Both the position numbers and the translations under genes were made by a program. The notes beneath the pieces are model-generated. The model ran no database searches. It was not told the origin of the DNA and saw only the letters and a list, made by a program, of their open reading frames with translations. From contig JAJRSD010000009.1 in the NCBI GenBank assembly GCA_024278975.1, forward strand, positions 1 to 48,178: a stretch of 48,178 bases of DNA, written 5' to 3'. How positions within the stretch are numbered: position 1 is the first letter of the stretch; each line of letters begins with the position of its first letter. This stretch comes from Bacteroidota bacterium (GTDB lineage Bacteria; Bacteroidota; Bacteroidia; Bacteroidales; Prolixibacteraceae). This document shows positions 1-7,979 of this stretch, in pieces.

Positions 1-364
1 TATTCAATTTTATGGAAATTATATAAAAACATATAAAGACGGCAAATATGGTTTATACTCAAAAACCGGAAATGTTATACTTAAAAATGAATTTGTAAAT
101 ATTCAATTTTATGGAAATTATATAAAAACATATAAAGACGGTAAATATGGCTTATACTCAAAAACCGGAAATGTTATACTTAAAAATGAATATGATAATA
201 TTTCACAAACGGGTTCCTATTTCAAAACAGTAAAAAATGGTAAAACAGGTTTGGCTGATTCCCGTGGAAATATTGTTATTCCAAACGAATACGACAAACT
301 GGAAGTGAATGGTAAGAAAGTTCGTTTGGTTAAAAATGGTATAAAGAAAACAATTACACTATAA
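1..364 (+). CDS. WG-repeat protein, C-terminal part (5' end outside window)
   Basis: An open frame runs from the left edge (first full codon at base 2) to a TAA at 362-364, giving about 120 residues with no start in view. The product is built of short repeats of the type YxKTYKDGKYGLYSKTGNVI followed by a divergent unit containing GKTGLADSRGNIVIPNEYD. This is the pattern of WG/KWG repeat proteins (beta-rich repeats with G-L-x-D/N-x-x-G-x-x-I-x-P cores). Such proteins are often exported in Bacteroidota, but no biochemical role can be assigned. The gene ends just before a good terminator at 399-437, so it is transcriptionally separate from the polysaccharide cluster that follows. The repeat-family call is firm; the function is unknown. 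Confidence 0.75.
   Translation, partial: IQFYGNYIKTYKDGKYGLYSKTGNVILKNEFVNIQFYGNYIKTYKDGKYGLYSKTGNVILKNEYDNISQTGSYFKTVKNGKTGLADSRGNIVIPNEYDKLEVNGKKVRLVKNGIKKTITL
2..199 (+). repeat. Two tandem 99-bp in-frame repeats
   Basis: Units 2-100 and 101-199 are nearly identical for their first ~90 bases (two synonymous third-position changes, ggc/ggt) and diverge in the last codons. Each encodes 33 residues of the WG-repeat protein. The near identity at DNA level indicates a recent in-frame duplication; more copies may lie to the left of the window. Confidence 0.85.
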
Positions 365-398
365 AATTGAGTCCACTCAAAATTAATTTTTAGCAGTA

Positions 399-437
399 AG
401 TCAGGATTTCACTTTAAGTAAAGCCCTGGCTTTTTTT
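399..437 (+). terminator. Rho-independent terminator after the WG-repeat gene
   Basis: AGTCAGG (399-405) pairs with CCTGGCT (425-431), with one G-T pair, and the stem is followed directly by a run of seven T (431-437). It closes the transcript of the WG-repeat gene. Confidence 0.7.
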
Positions 438-595
438 GTAAAAGCCGGTTTTCAGCCGGTTCATAAAATTCAATATTTGTTCCGAAAAAATCTTTTGGCA
501 ATCACTTTGTGAGAAGATTACTGCCCCTATTAAAGCAGGCGCATCGAAAATATTTTAAAAATAATTTGCAAATAAAAACATTATGTAGTAATTTT

Positions 596-611
596 ATGCA
601 ATCGATTGTAT
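596..611. promoter_or_regulatory. LacI-type palindromic operator candidate upstream of GH88
   Basis: ATGCAATCGATTGTAT is a near-perfect palindrome with a central CG and one mismatched pair, about 155 bases before the GH88 start. The form (AT-rich half-sites around a central CG) resembles LacI-family operators. No LacI gene is in the window. The rest of the 365-766 gap holds the terminator at 399-437, a direct repeat of agccggtt around 444-462, this palindrome and the hairpin at 683-721; I see no gene in it. Confidence 0.4.
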
Positions 612-682
612 ATAAAACTAACTTTATTGCTAAATCATGAATATCATTGCACATAATTTTCCATAGTTTAATTTAGTTTGAT

Positions 683-721
683 ATACAGAAGTCTTCCTGC
701 TTGCTTGGAAGATTTCTGTAT
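683..721 (+). other. Strong 15-bp hairpin in the leader of the GH88 gene
   Basis: ATACAGAAGTCTTCC (683-697) pairs over its whole length, with one G-T pair, with GGAAGATTTCTGTAT (707-721) around a 9-base loop (TGCTTGCTT). It lies 45 bases before the GH88 ATG. Only TTTA follows the stem, so it is a weak terminator at best; it may be an attenuator or an mRNA-stabilising leader for the enzyme cluster. Confidence 0.6.
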
Positions 722-766
722 TTATCAGCAAGTATTAAATATTATGAAAATTAACTAATTTAACTT

Positions 767-1948
767 ATGAAAAAACTAAGCATATTTATATTTATACTTA
801 TCTATTTTGGTTGTTCAAATCAAAAAGAGAAATCTAATAATGTACTTGTCAACCATGTTGCCCGGCAGTTGGAATATGCAACTGAAATTGCCGAACCACT
901 GCGCGATAGCATTTTAACATCTCCCCGAACCATTAAAAACGGGAAATTAAAGTTGGTTCCAAGCAGAGACTGGACAAGTGGATTTTTCCCCGGTAATTTA
1001 TGGATGTTGTACGAGTTAACAGGCGAAACAAAGTGGAAAGATTTCGCACTCGATTATACTTTACCTTTAAAAAAAGAGCAGTGGAATAAAGGTACTCACG
1101 ATTTAGGTTTTATGATGTTTTGTAGTTTTGGTAAAGCATATCAATTTACAAAAAATGAAGAGTACAAAAATATATTAATACAATCAGCCAAATCTCTGGC
1201 AACACGTTTTAATCCTAAAGTTGGCTGTATCAGATCGTGGGATCACAATAGCGACAAATGGGATTTCCCGGTGATTATAGATAATATGATGAACCTTGAA
1301 TTACTTCTTTGGGCTTTTAACGAAACCGGAGAAGACTACCTTAAAAATATTGCTATAACACACGCGCAAATAACCATTAAAAATCATTTCCGCGATGATT
1401 ATTCGTCATATCATGTAATCGACTACAATCCTGAAACCGGTGAAGTTCAGAAAAAACAAACACATCAAGGTTTTTCTGATGAGAGCGCATGGGCACGCGG
1501 TCAAGCATGGGGATTGTACGGTTTTACAATGATGTACCGCGAAACCGGAATGAAAGAATTTTTAATTCAGGCAGAAAAGATAGCCGGTTTTATTTTGAGC
1601 CAACCGGGTATTAAAGAGGGTAAAGTTCCTTACTGGGATTTTAATGCACCAAATATTCCCGATGAACCATACGATGCTTCGGCGGGCGCAATTATTACAG
1701 CAGCACTTTATGAATTAGGTGATTATTCTGAGCACGGAGAAACATACATTAAGGTAGCCAATAAATTATTTGCAACACTTTCGTCAGATAAATTTCTTGC
1801 ACCGGTGGGAGAAAACGAAGGTTTTATTTTGAAACATTCCACGGGTCATTTACCCGGCAACTCCGAAATTGATGTGCCGCTGGTTTATGCCGACTATTAC
1901 TTTCTTGAATCAATCATTAAAAAACAAAATATGGAGAAAAGTAAGTAG
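767..1948 (+). CDS. GH88 unsaturated glucuronyl hydrolase, lipoprotein
   Basis: Glycoside hydrolase family 88 removes the 4,5-unsaturated uronic acid left at the non-reducing end of oligosaccharides by polysaccharide lyases, by hydrating the double bond. The 393-residue product starts with a lipoprotein signal (MKKLSIFIFILIYFGC, Cys16). It carries the family's two catalytic aspartates in HDLGF (Asp112) and DNMMNLE (Asp172), spaced like Asp88 and Asp149 of the Bacillus enzyme, plus the block ESAWARGQAWGLYG (239-252) typical of this alpha6/alpha6 barrel. It is the first gene of an eight-enzyme cluster containing PL8, heparinase II/III-like and BNR_4 proteins, whose products would be its substrates. 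The lipid anchor suggests an outer-membrane or periplasmic location. A LacI-like palindrome and a hairpin precede it. Family call secure; the exact linkage is unknown. Confidence 0.9.
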   Translation: MKKLSIFIFILIYFGCSNQKEKSNNVLVNHVARQLEYATEIAEPLRDSILTSPRTIKNGKLKLVPSRDWTSGFFPGNLWMLYELTGETKWKDFALDYTLPLKKEQWNKGTHDLGFMMFCSFGKAYQFTKNEEYKNILIQSAKSLATRFNPKVGCIRSWDHNSDKWDFPVIIDNMMNLELLLWAFNETGEDYLKNIAITHAQITIKNHFRDDYSSYHVIDYNPETGEVQKKQTHQGFSDESAWARGQAWGLYGFTMMYRETGMKEFLIQAEKIAGFILSQPGIKEGKVPYWDFNAPNIPDEPYDASAGAIITAALYELGDYSEHGETYIKVANKLFATLSSDKFLAPVGENEGFILKHSTGHLPGNSEIDVPLVYADYYFLESIIKKQNMEKSK

Positions 1949-2103
1949 TAACAGAGCGAAAACAATATTAAAATAATGCTCGTACTGTTATACTTCTTTG
2001 TTATGTGAAATTGTAAACACAGGTGGTTCTAAAACAGCCACGACTACGGGATTATTATATAATAAAATGTTCTTTTATATAGTCCAATATATTTGTTATT
2101 TAA

Positions 2104-2132
2104 GCATTTGAGCATTATCGCATTTAAGCATT
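2104..2132. repeat. Four GCATT words at an 8-bp period
   Basis: GCATT occurs at 2104, 2112, 2120 and 2128, separated by three variable bases each, in the 272-base gap between GH88 and the first PL8 gene. It is either a degenerate microsatellite or a helically phased protein-binding cluster. No terminator or clear promoter was identified in the rest of the gap. Confidence 0.6.
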
Positions 2133-2220
2133 AGCCCCAAACTTATCCGAAATCCGAGAAGTATTATTACCCACTAAAATGGTAGTAGAACCATAAATTA
2201 CAGAAATTAAAAATAGAAAT

Positions 2221-4443
2221 ATGAAGAATCTTAATTACTTATTGATTGTAATACTTTTTCTGGCTTTCGTTGGTACAAACCATGCACAATCCGATTTTAG
2301 AATAATAAAGGAAAGAGTTGTTAAATCATTAATGAAACCTGAAGTTGACGATTCCAGCATCGAAGCGTTGTTGGAAACGTTTAACAGCGATGGAACATGG
2401 CAGGGAATTAATTACGCCGATGTTTCGAGTACTGGTTTTCAACATCGGAATCATTATGGAAATATGATTTCGCTGGCACGTGCATATAAAAATAAAGACT
2501 CGGAATATTACAAAAACAAAAAGGTAAAAAATACAATAGAATTGGCGCTGAAAAACTGGGTCGATAACGATTACATTTGCGACAACTGGTGGCACAACCA
2601 AATTGGCACAACCAATGGGCTCGTAACTTTAATGTTGATTATTGGCGATGAATTGCCGAAAAAGTTAGTGGACAAAGCGCAACCCATTATTGGCAGGGCA
2701 AACATAAATGCACCCGGCGCGCGCCCCGGTGGCGACCGTATAAAAATAACGGGAATTGAAGCAAAAAACATGCTCTTTCTCGGAAACGACAAAAAGTTCG
2801 GGGAGTTGATAAAAGTTATTGAGGGCGAAATAAAATTTGTGGAGTGGATAGGGACAAAATACGGGTACAGTTTCAGAACCGTTAAAGGTGGGTTTGAAAA
2901 CAGAACGGCTGCCGGGCGCGGTATTCAATACGACAATAGTTTTCATCACCGCACCGACGGGGTAAACAACACGCTCTCCTATGGAATGAGTTACGCCAGC
3001 GCATTTATCGAGTGGGCAGTTTATACAACCGGTACAAAATATTTTTTCTCCAGTGAGAAATCGGAACAGTTAATCGACTATTTTCTGGATGGTATTTGCA
3101 AAACCGCTGTGTATGGGAAATATCCCGATGCAGGGGCTAAAAACAGAAGTTTTAGCCGCGAAGGCACATTGCACGCTTATAGTGCCGATATGGCCGAAAA
3201 ATTATTGATGACTTCTGATTACCGAAAAGATGAAATTCAGGAGATTGCCAATATCAGAAACAACGGTATAAAACCCACACTTTCGCATGCTACTTTTTAT
3301 TGGGATTCGGAACATTTCTCCTTTCAACGTCCCGATTTTTCTACCTCGGTAAGAATGTATTCAACACGTACACACAACATGGAACAACCCTATAACAGCG
3401 AGGGGTTGTTAAACCACCACCGCGGCGATGGAACGAATCATATTTCGAGAACCGGCGATGAATATTACGACATTGCGCCGGTTTTCGATTACCAGAAAAT
3501 ACCGGGTGCAACCATTTTGCAGAAACCCGAAATGCCTTCTCCCCGCGAGATTCAAAAACTTGGCCTTACCGATTTCGTTGGTGCAGTTACCAACGGGAAA
3601 TACGGTGCAGTGGCATTCGATTTTAAAAGCCCACACGACCCGCTCGTTGCACGAAAATCGTGGTTCTTTTTCGATGAGGAGTATGTTTGTTTGGGAGCAG
3701 GAATTTCGTGCAAAAGCAGAGATTTATCTGTAGTAACAACAATTAACCAGTGCCTCCTTCGCAACGATGTTATAGTTTCGGCTAACGGTAAAAATTCTAC
3801 CATCAAAAAAGGCGCAAAAGAGTTTGAAAAGGTGGACTGGGTCTTTCAGGATGGTATTGGTTATATTTTTCCTGAACCTGCAAATGTGAATATTAAAAAC
3901 AGCGAAGCAACAGGTTCGTGGTGGCTTATCAACAAACAATCCGATTCGCCGAAAGACGAGGTTAAGTTAGATGTGTTTAAACTTTGGATAGACCATGGCA
4001 CAAGGCCAAGCGACAAAACGTATGAATATATTGTTGTTCCTGCTACTTCGGCAGAAAAACTTCAGCAAAACAGTTCGAAAGAAAATATCACTATTATTTC
4101 AAATACTCCTGAAATTCAGGCGGTAAAACACACGGATTTAAACATGTGCCAGGTGGTGTTTTATAAAGCAGGCGAAATTCAGGTAACAGATAATTTAAAA
4201 CTGGTTTGCGATAATCCTGGAATTGTAATGCTGAAAATGAAAGGAGAAAAAATAACAGAAATTTCGGTAGCCGACCCCAACCGCGAGCTAAATAAAATGT
4301 TCCTCTCAATTTCATCAAAGATTGAAAAATCGGGGGACAATTTTAAAGCCGTCTGGAATGAAAAAAACGGAGTGAGCGACATTTTAATAGATTTGCCCCA
4401 AACGGTTTATGCAGGAAAAAGTGTAACGATAAAATTTGATTAA
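2221..4443 (+). CDS. PL8-family polysaccharide lyase with diverged active-site block
   Basis: PL8 enzymes (hyaluronate, chondroitin AC and xanthan lyases) cleave uronic-acid polymers by beta-elimination. The 740-residue protein has a cleavable signal peptide (about 1-22, ending NHAQS), an alpha/alpha toroid with DNDYICDNWWHNQIG (115-129), and C-terminal beta-sandwich domains. Candidate catalytic features are Tyr254, NRSFSRE (Arg309/Arg313) and YNSEG (Glu394). The His block here is SFHHRTDG (240-247) instead of the usual QHGPQ, so the His-to-Tyr spacing is longer than in the chondroitin AC type. A second PL8 with the canonical block lies at 11462-13576; the two are paralogues sharing the NWW, Arg and Glu motifs. 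Substrate is not assignable from sequence; the missing sulfatases argue against a heavily sulfated polymer. Confidence 0.85.
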   Translation: MKNLNYLLIVILFLAFVGTNHAQSDFRIIKERVVKSLMKPEVDDSSIEALLETFNSDGTWQGINYADVSSTGFQHRNHYGNMISLARAYKNKDSEYYKNKKVKNTIELALKNWVDNDYICDNWWHNQIGTTNGLVTLMLIIGDELPKKLVDKAQPIIGRANINAPGARPGGDRIKITGIEAKNMLFLGNDKKFGELIKVIEGEIKFVEWIGTKYGYSFRTVKGGFENRTAAGRGIQYDNSFHHRTDGVNNTLSYGMSYASAFIEWAVYTTGTKYFFSSEKSEQLIDYFLDGICKTAVYGKYPDAGAKNRSFSREGTLHAYSADMAEKLLMTSDYRKDEIQEIANIRNNGIKPTLSHATFYWDSEHFSFQRPDFSTSVRMYSTRTHNMEQPYNSEGLLNHHRGDGTNHISRTGDEYYDIAPVFDYQKIPGATILQKPEMPSPREIQKLGLTDFVGAVTNGKYGAVAFDFKSPHDPLVARKSWFFFDEEYVCLGAGISCKSRDLSVVTTINQCLLRNDVIVSANGKNSTIKKGAKEFEKVDWVFQDGIGYIFPEPANVNIKNSEATGSWWLINKQSDSPKDEVKLDVFKLWIDHGTRPSDKTYEYIVVPATSAEKLQQNSSKENITIISNTPEIQAVKHTDLNMCQVVFYKAGEIQVTDNLKLVCDNPGIVMLKMKGEKITEISVADPNRELNKMFLSISSKIEKSGDNFKAVWNEKNGVSDILIDLPQTVYAGKSVTIKFD

Positions 4444-4539
4444 AATTGAATGATTATTAGGTCTTATCCGAACCAATTTTTTGAAGCAGGTTTTGTGTAC
4501 ACCATAATTAAAAATCAACAAAAAGAAGGAAAAACTATT

Positions 4540-6402
4540 ATGAAACTACTACTCATTAGCATCTTGTTGACAATTATTTCGTGCAATAAAAACGAAAATA
4601 ATACATCGGAAACGAAACTCTCGGAGGCAGGCCATCCCAGAATTCTGCTGCTAAAAGGAGAAGAGCAGCAAATAAGGGATTTAATTGATTCTGACGACAC
4701 CTGGAAGAAAATGCACTTTGCCATTTTAGAGAAAAGCACATCGATAATTGGTAAGCCGGTTTTAGAACGCAAAATGACTGGTCGCCGGTTGTTGTCTGTT
4801 TCGCGCGAAGCACTCTTGCGCATTTTAAATCTTTCGTACTCTTATAGAATGACCGGAGACGAAAAATATTTAAAGAGAGCAGAGGAGGAGTTATTGGCAA
4901 TTTCGCGTTTCGACGACTGGAACCCGTCTCATTTTCTTGATGTTGCAGAAATGACAATGGCAGCCGCAATTGGTTACGACTGGCTTTTTGAAGACCTGTC
5001 GGAACGTACGCGGATGGAGGCAAAAAGTGCAATTCTAACAAAAGGGTTAAATCAATCGAAAAACAGTAAATATACCTGGTGGTTAGATTCGGATAACAAC
5101 TGGAACCAGGTTTGCAATGCCGGCATGGTTTACGGGGCACTGGCAATTCAGGAAGATTACCCTGATTTGGCAAAGGAGATTATCGACCGGGCATTCGAAA
5201 CCATCTCTTTACCAATGGAAGCGTACCAACCCGATGGAAATTACCCCGAAGGTTATGGTTATTGGGGATATGGGACAACATTTAATGTGTTGTTTTCGAG
5301 TGCTGTGGAAAAAGCACTGGGGAGCGACAGGGGACTATCTGCAACTCCGGGTTATCTCGAAACGGCAAATTTTATGAGACAAATGGTTACACCAACCGGA
5401 GGGAATTTCACTTTCAGCGACTGCGGAACGGGAACAAATTTAAAACCTGCCATGTTTTGGTTTGCCGAAAAAACGGGAGACCCATCGGTTTTATGGTCCG
5501 AAAAGAGGTTTCTCGAGGCAAACGACTATTCAAAATTTAAAGGAATCAGGGAACTTCCGGCAATTATGATTTGGGGCAAAAACATCCCGCTTGCAAATAT
5601 TAAAGAACCAACCGAAAAATTCTGGATGGGTCAGGGAGCGAATCCTGTTGCAATGATGCGCTCGAGCTGGACCAATTCGAAAGCCGTTTACCTTGGGTTT
5701 AAAGCCGGGTCACCTTCGGTAAATCATGGCCATATGGATATCGGGTCGTTTATAATGGAGGCCGACGGCCGACGTTGGGCAACCGATTTGGGGAGCCAGA
5801 GTTACGAGTCGCTGGAATCGCTCGGAATGAAAATTTTCGGGAAAACACAGGATGCCGAGCGCTGGACAATTTTCAGGATGAACAACTTTTCGCACAATGT
5901 TTTAATTGTTGACGACCAACAACAACGAGTGGATGGATATGCAAAAATCGACCGCTACTCCGACGATGAGAATTTTATGTTTTCAATATCCGATATTTCG
6001 GGTATTTATAACGGCCAGCTAAAAAGTGCTACCCGCGGTATTGCTTTAAAAGATTTAAAATATACCATCATTCGCGACGAGATTGAAACCCTCGGTAAAA
6101 CAACAAAAATACGTTGGCAAATTGTAACGAATTCAACCGTTGAATTGGGTGAAAAAGAGGCTACTCTGACAGACAATGGTAAAGTGTTGAAACTTAAAGT
6201 ACAGGGATGCGATAATATTGAAATGAAAACATGGAGCACAGCACCACCCCACAGTTACGATGCTGAAAACCCGGGAACTATTATGGTGGGTTTCGAATGC
6301 GAAATCCCGGCAAACACAAAAGAGGCGTTCGAAGTAATCATGATTCCGGAGACAATGGGAGCTCAGGGAGATTTTTTAAATAAAACTCTCGCAGAGTGGT
6401 AA
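4540..6402 (+). CDS. Heparinase II/III-like lyase, lipoprotein
   Basis: This 620-residue protein has an N-terminal alpha/alpha toroid and a C-terminal heparinase II/III-like beta-sandwich, the fold of PL12, PL15, PL17 and PL21 lyases. Motifs are NNWNQVCNAG (186-195), PDGNYPEGYGYWGYG (231-245, likely holding the catalytic Tyr) and NHGHMDIGSF (395-404). The ATG at 4540 is chosen because it follows AGAAGGA and opens a lipoprotein signal (MKLLLISILLTIISC, Cys15); an upstream in-frame ATG at 4450 would add 30 residues that hide the signal. It sits about 100 bases after the first PL8 and is followed by the GH50-like gene, so it probably acts on the same polymer at the cell surface or in the periplasm. 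The exact PL family is not determined. Confidence 0.85.
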   Translation: MKLLLISILLTIISCNKNENNTSETKLSEAGHPRILLLKGEEQQIRDLIDSDDTWKKMHFAILEKSTSIIGKPVLERKMTGRRLLSVSREALLRILNLSYSYRMTGDEKYLKRAEEELLAISRFDDWNPSHFLDVAEMTMAAAIGYDWLFEDLSERTRMEAKSAILTKGLNQSKNSKYTWWLDSDNNWNQVCNAGMVYGALAIQEDYPDLAKEIIDRAFETISLPMEAYQPDGNYPEGYGYWGYGTTFNVLFSSAVEKALGSDRGLSATPGYLETANFMRQMVTPTGGNFTFSDCGTGTNLKPAMFWFAEKTGDPSVLWSEKRFLEANDYSKFKGIRELPAIMIWGKNIPLANIKEPTEKFWMGQGANPVAMMRSSWTNSKAVYLGFKAGSPSVNHGHMDIGSFIMEADGRRWATDLGSQSYESLESLGMKIFGKTQDAERWTIFRMNNFSHNVLIVDDQQQRVDGYAKIDRYSDDENFMFSISDISGIYNGQLKSATRGIALKDLKYTIIRDEIETLGKTTKIRWQIVTNSTVELGEKEATLTDNGKVLKLKVQGCDNIEMKTWSTAPPHSYDAENPGTIMVGFECEIPANTKEAFEVIMIPETMGAQGDFLNKTLAEW

Positions 6403-6504
6403 CCGACTACAAAAGAGTTAACATCAACAACTATCGCAACTCCTTAGGGAACAAGTATTTGTAACCCCGGGTTTTAACACGGAGATTAAAGGCAACAAAC
6501 AAAA

Positions 6505-7950
6505 ATGGAAACATCAAATATGAGAAAAATTATCATCTTTTTATTAATCGCCACACTGTTTGGATGTGTCGGAGAAAAAAAGAAAATCGGGGATAGTTCG
6601 GAACAAAAATATACAATTGTTGATGCAAAAGTTCGCAAATATCACAAAGATGGAACAAGTAGTTATTCCGATTATCAACCATTTAAAACACGCACGGTTG
6701 ATTTGCTTACCGGATATGAACCTCTACAGAACCCATTAAAACTCAGCAAATACGGTGGTTTGATGGAAAAGAAATCAGAGGCGACCGGATTTTTTCGTGT
6801 CGAGAAAATTGACGACAGATGGTGGGCAATCGATCCCGAAGGATATTACTATTTTAATGTTGCGTTGAATGCTGTAAGACCGGGAAAATCTGAGCGAAAT
6901 AACCGGATGTTAAAAGAGCGGTTTGGAACAAAGGAAAATTGGATGAAGGAGACCATTGAAATGCTTCAGAAAAATGGATTTACCTGTGCCGGTTCGTGGT
7001 CGGATGCCGATGCAATTATGACAGCAAATAAAACCCTCGAAAAGCCATTTAGCTATTGTATAAATTTGAATTTTATGAGTAGTTACGGGAGTGTGAGGGG
7101 AGGAATCTACCAGCAACCCGGACATACCGGTTATCCCAAAAGTGCAATTTTTGTATTCGACCCCGAGTTTAAAACTTTTTGCGATAAACATGCACAACAG
7201 TTGGTTGCCTATAAAACCGATGCCAATCTTTTTGGCTATTTCTCCGATAATGAAATGCCTTTCAAGTTTCATTCGTTAGATAATTTCTATGCGCTTTCCG
7301 AAACAGAACCCGGGCATAAAGCGGCAAAAAAGTGGATGGAAGAGAGGGATATTAATCCGACGCAAATTACCGATAAACAACGCGAGGAGTTTTTATCTCT
7401 CGTAGCCGAAAAGTATTTCTCAGTTGTTTCCCGCGCCATAAAAAAATATGACCCAAACCATATGTACATTGGAGCCCGGTTCTACAGCAGCGAAAAAAAT
7501 CAACCTGCTTTTATGAAAACTGCCGGGAAATACCTCGATATCGTATCAAATAATTACTACGGCAAATGGACTCCTGATAAAACCGACCTGAAAAACTGGG
7601 CAGAATGGACAGGCAGACCGTTTATAATAACCGAGTATTACGTGAAAGGAGAAGATTCGGGAATGTCGAACAAGAGCGGTGCGGGCTGGATTGTTAAAAC
7701 CCAAAAAGAGAGGGGTCTGTTTTATCAAAATTACAATCTGGCACTATTGGAATCGAAAAATTGTGTCGGGTGGCACTATTTTAAATATCAGGATAACGAC
7801 CCGACTGCAAAAGGTGTGGACCCTTCAAATATTGATTCGAATAAAGGAATTGTAAACAATGAATACGAGATATGGAAACCGATGATGGAAAAAATGAGCG
7901 AACTGAATAACCAGGTTTACACAATTATTGACTATTTTGATTCGCATTAG
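6505..7950 (+). CDS. GH50/agarase-like TIM-barrel glycosidase, lipoprotein
   Basis: The 481-residue product looks like a clan GH-A glycosidase related to GH50 beta-agarases. An entry segment, GFFRVEKIDDRWWAIDPEG (95-113), is followed by a barrel with FGYFSDNE (Glu250, likely acid/base) and FIITEYY (Glu377, likely nucleophile). The signal MRKIIIFLLIATLFGC is a lipoprotein signal. It begins at the second ATG (6520), which is the better start by signal-peptide logic; the reported ATG at 6505 only adds five residues. The gene is 29 bases upstream of the BNR_4 gene, in one apparent transcription unit with the lyases. It would hydrolyse a neutral or uronic linkage that the lyases cannot cut. Assignment to GH50 itself is tentative. 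Confidence 0.65.
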   Translation: METSNMRKIIIFLLIATLFGCVGEKKKIGDSSEQKYTIVDAKVRKYHKDGTSSYSDYQPFKTRTVDLLTGYEPLQNPLKLSKYGGLMEKKSEATGFFRVEKIDDRWWAIDPEGYYYFNVALNAVRPGKSERNNRMLKERFGTKENWMKETIEMLQKNGFTCAGSWSDADAIMTANKTLEKPFSYCINLNFMSSYGSVRGGIYQQPGHTGYPKSAIFVFDPEFKTFCDKHAQQLVAYKTDANLFGYFSDNEMPFKFHSLDNFYALSETEPGHKAAKKWMEERDINPTQITDKQREEFLSLVAEKYFSVVSRAIKKYDPNHMYIGARFYSSEKNQPAFMKTAGKYLDIVSNNYYGKWTPDKTDLKNWAEWTGRPFIITEYYVKGEDSGMSNKSGAGWIVKTQKERGLFYQNYNLALLESKNCVGWHYFKYQDNDPTAKGVDPSNIDSNKGIVNNEYEIWKPMMEKMSELNNQVYTIIDYFDSH

Positions 7951-7979
7951 CGATTAACTACTTTATAACTTATTTTGGC

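Noticed and set aside
1949-2220. Possible tRNA or small RNA genes in the larger gaps (also checked 365-766, 13577-13883, 29462-29926, 44318-44649)
   Set aside because: No cloverleaf pattern, T-loop motif or terminator-linked GC-rich transcript could be recognised by eye.
4450-4539. Upstream start for the heparinase-like gene at 4450
   Set aside because: It would add 30 residues in front of a clear lipoprotein signal, while the ATG at 4540 has a good ribosome-binding site.
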